Shown here: in pieces, positions 6,756 through 7,009 of the stretch
Numbering within the stretch: position 1 is the stretch's first letter
Layout of the letters: each line of letters opens with the position of its first letter
From: Gammaproteobacteria bacterium
GTDB lineage: Bacteria > Pseudomonadota > Gammaproteobacteria > Pseudomonadales > Porticoccaceae
Length of the DNA stretch: 7,009 bases
Direction of reading: 5' to 3'
Assembly: GCA_006227015.1 (NCBI GenBank)
Contig: SBGI01000120.1
Coordinates: 1 to 7,009 of the forward strand
Position numbers and translations under genes: made by a program
The notes under the pieces: generated by a model
Told to the model about the DNA's origin: nothing
Seen by the model: the letters and a program-made list of their open reading frames with translations, nothing else
The model's database searches: none

Positions 6756-7009
6756 ATGAATCGCTACGTGAACAAATCTGCCGATAAAATGAAATTTAGG
6801 CATCAGCTGATGCTCATATTTGTCGTTGGCGTTTTGTTCATGGCGCTGATTACCTCTCTCGCTGTCAGCAACATTTCCAGTCAGATATTTCGCGATCGTC
6901 AGGTCGAGCAGGGCTTGCAGGTTGCGGGCTCTCTGGCCAAACAGGGTGAGTTAGCGCTGCTCTACCAGAGCAGGGACAGCGCCAAGGAGCTGGTGGATAA
7001 CGCCCTCAA
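6756..7009 (+). CDS. Membrane-anchored sensor protein, N-terminal part
   Basis: The gene runs off the right edge; 84 codons are visible. A short basic cytoplasmic start is followed by one transmembrane segment (about 18-38: LMLIFVVGVLFMALITSLAV) and a region that would face the periplasm, containing RQVEQGLQVAGSLAKQ and LALLYQSRDSAKE. This pattern of amphipathic helix with LA..LA..LALLY.S and a following Ala/Glu helix is typical of periplasmic sensor domains (CHASE8-like or similar) in histidine kinases and GGDEF/EAL proteins. The output domain is outside the window, so kinase versus diguanylate cyclase cannot be decided. The gene starts 10 bases after the binding-protein stop, with only AGG at 6740-6742 as a weak ribosome binding site. 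A second in-frame ATG at 6789 is possible. Its position suggests it senses the solute handled by the receptor and binding protein. Confidence 0.7.
   Translation, partial: MNRYVNKSADKMKFRHQLMLIFVVGVLFMALITSLAVSNISSQIFRDRQVEQGLQVAGSLAKQGELALLYQSRDSAKELVDNAL

Overview
The window holds six tightly packed genes, all on the + strand: five complete, and a sixth cut by the right edge. The TonB-dependent outer-membrane receptor and the secreted solute-binding protein show a Gram-negative bacterium. The style of the receptor (an ISIATG segment before the plug, a terminal YRF) and of the receptor / binding-protein / sensor trio suggests a gammaproteobacterium, perhaps a marine or environmental one. That placement is recognition by eye, not a phylogenetic result.

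Layout: bases 1-195 form a non-coding leader with one plausible sigma70-type promoter and a good ribosome binding site for the first gene. Next come a thiamine-diphosphate (ThDP) enzyme of the acetolactate-synthase superfamily (196-2001) and two different half-length proteins of the citrate synthase / citryl-CoA lyase fold (1998-2831 and 2828-3637). They are followed by a TonB-dependent receptor (3634-5763), an ABC_sub_bind-type periplasmic binding protein (5801-6745) and the start of a membrane-anchored sensor protein (6756 to beyond 7009). The first four genes are joined by three successive 4-base ATGA stop/start overlaps. The last two follow at gaps of 37 and 10 bases, with no terminator seen, so the set looks like one operon.

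How they may work together: the three enzyme-like genes form a cytoplasmic carbon-chemistry module, a C-C lyase/ligase plus a probable heteromeric citrate-synthase-like pair. The last three form an envelope uptake or sensing module: outer-membrane receptor, periplasmic binding protein, transmembrane sensor. The tight coupling suggests that the small molecule made or broken down by the first module is the one recognised by the second, but nothing in the sequence names that molecule.

The most notable point is that both citrate-synthase-like proteins appear to lack most of the canonical catalytic His/His/Asp set in by-eye alignment. The ThDP enzyme also lacks the tryptophan typical of true acetohydroxyacid synthases. 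Together these point to an uncharacterised reaction rather than valine or citrate metabolism.
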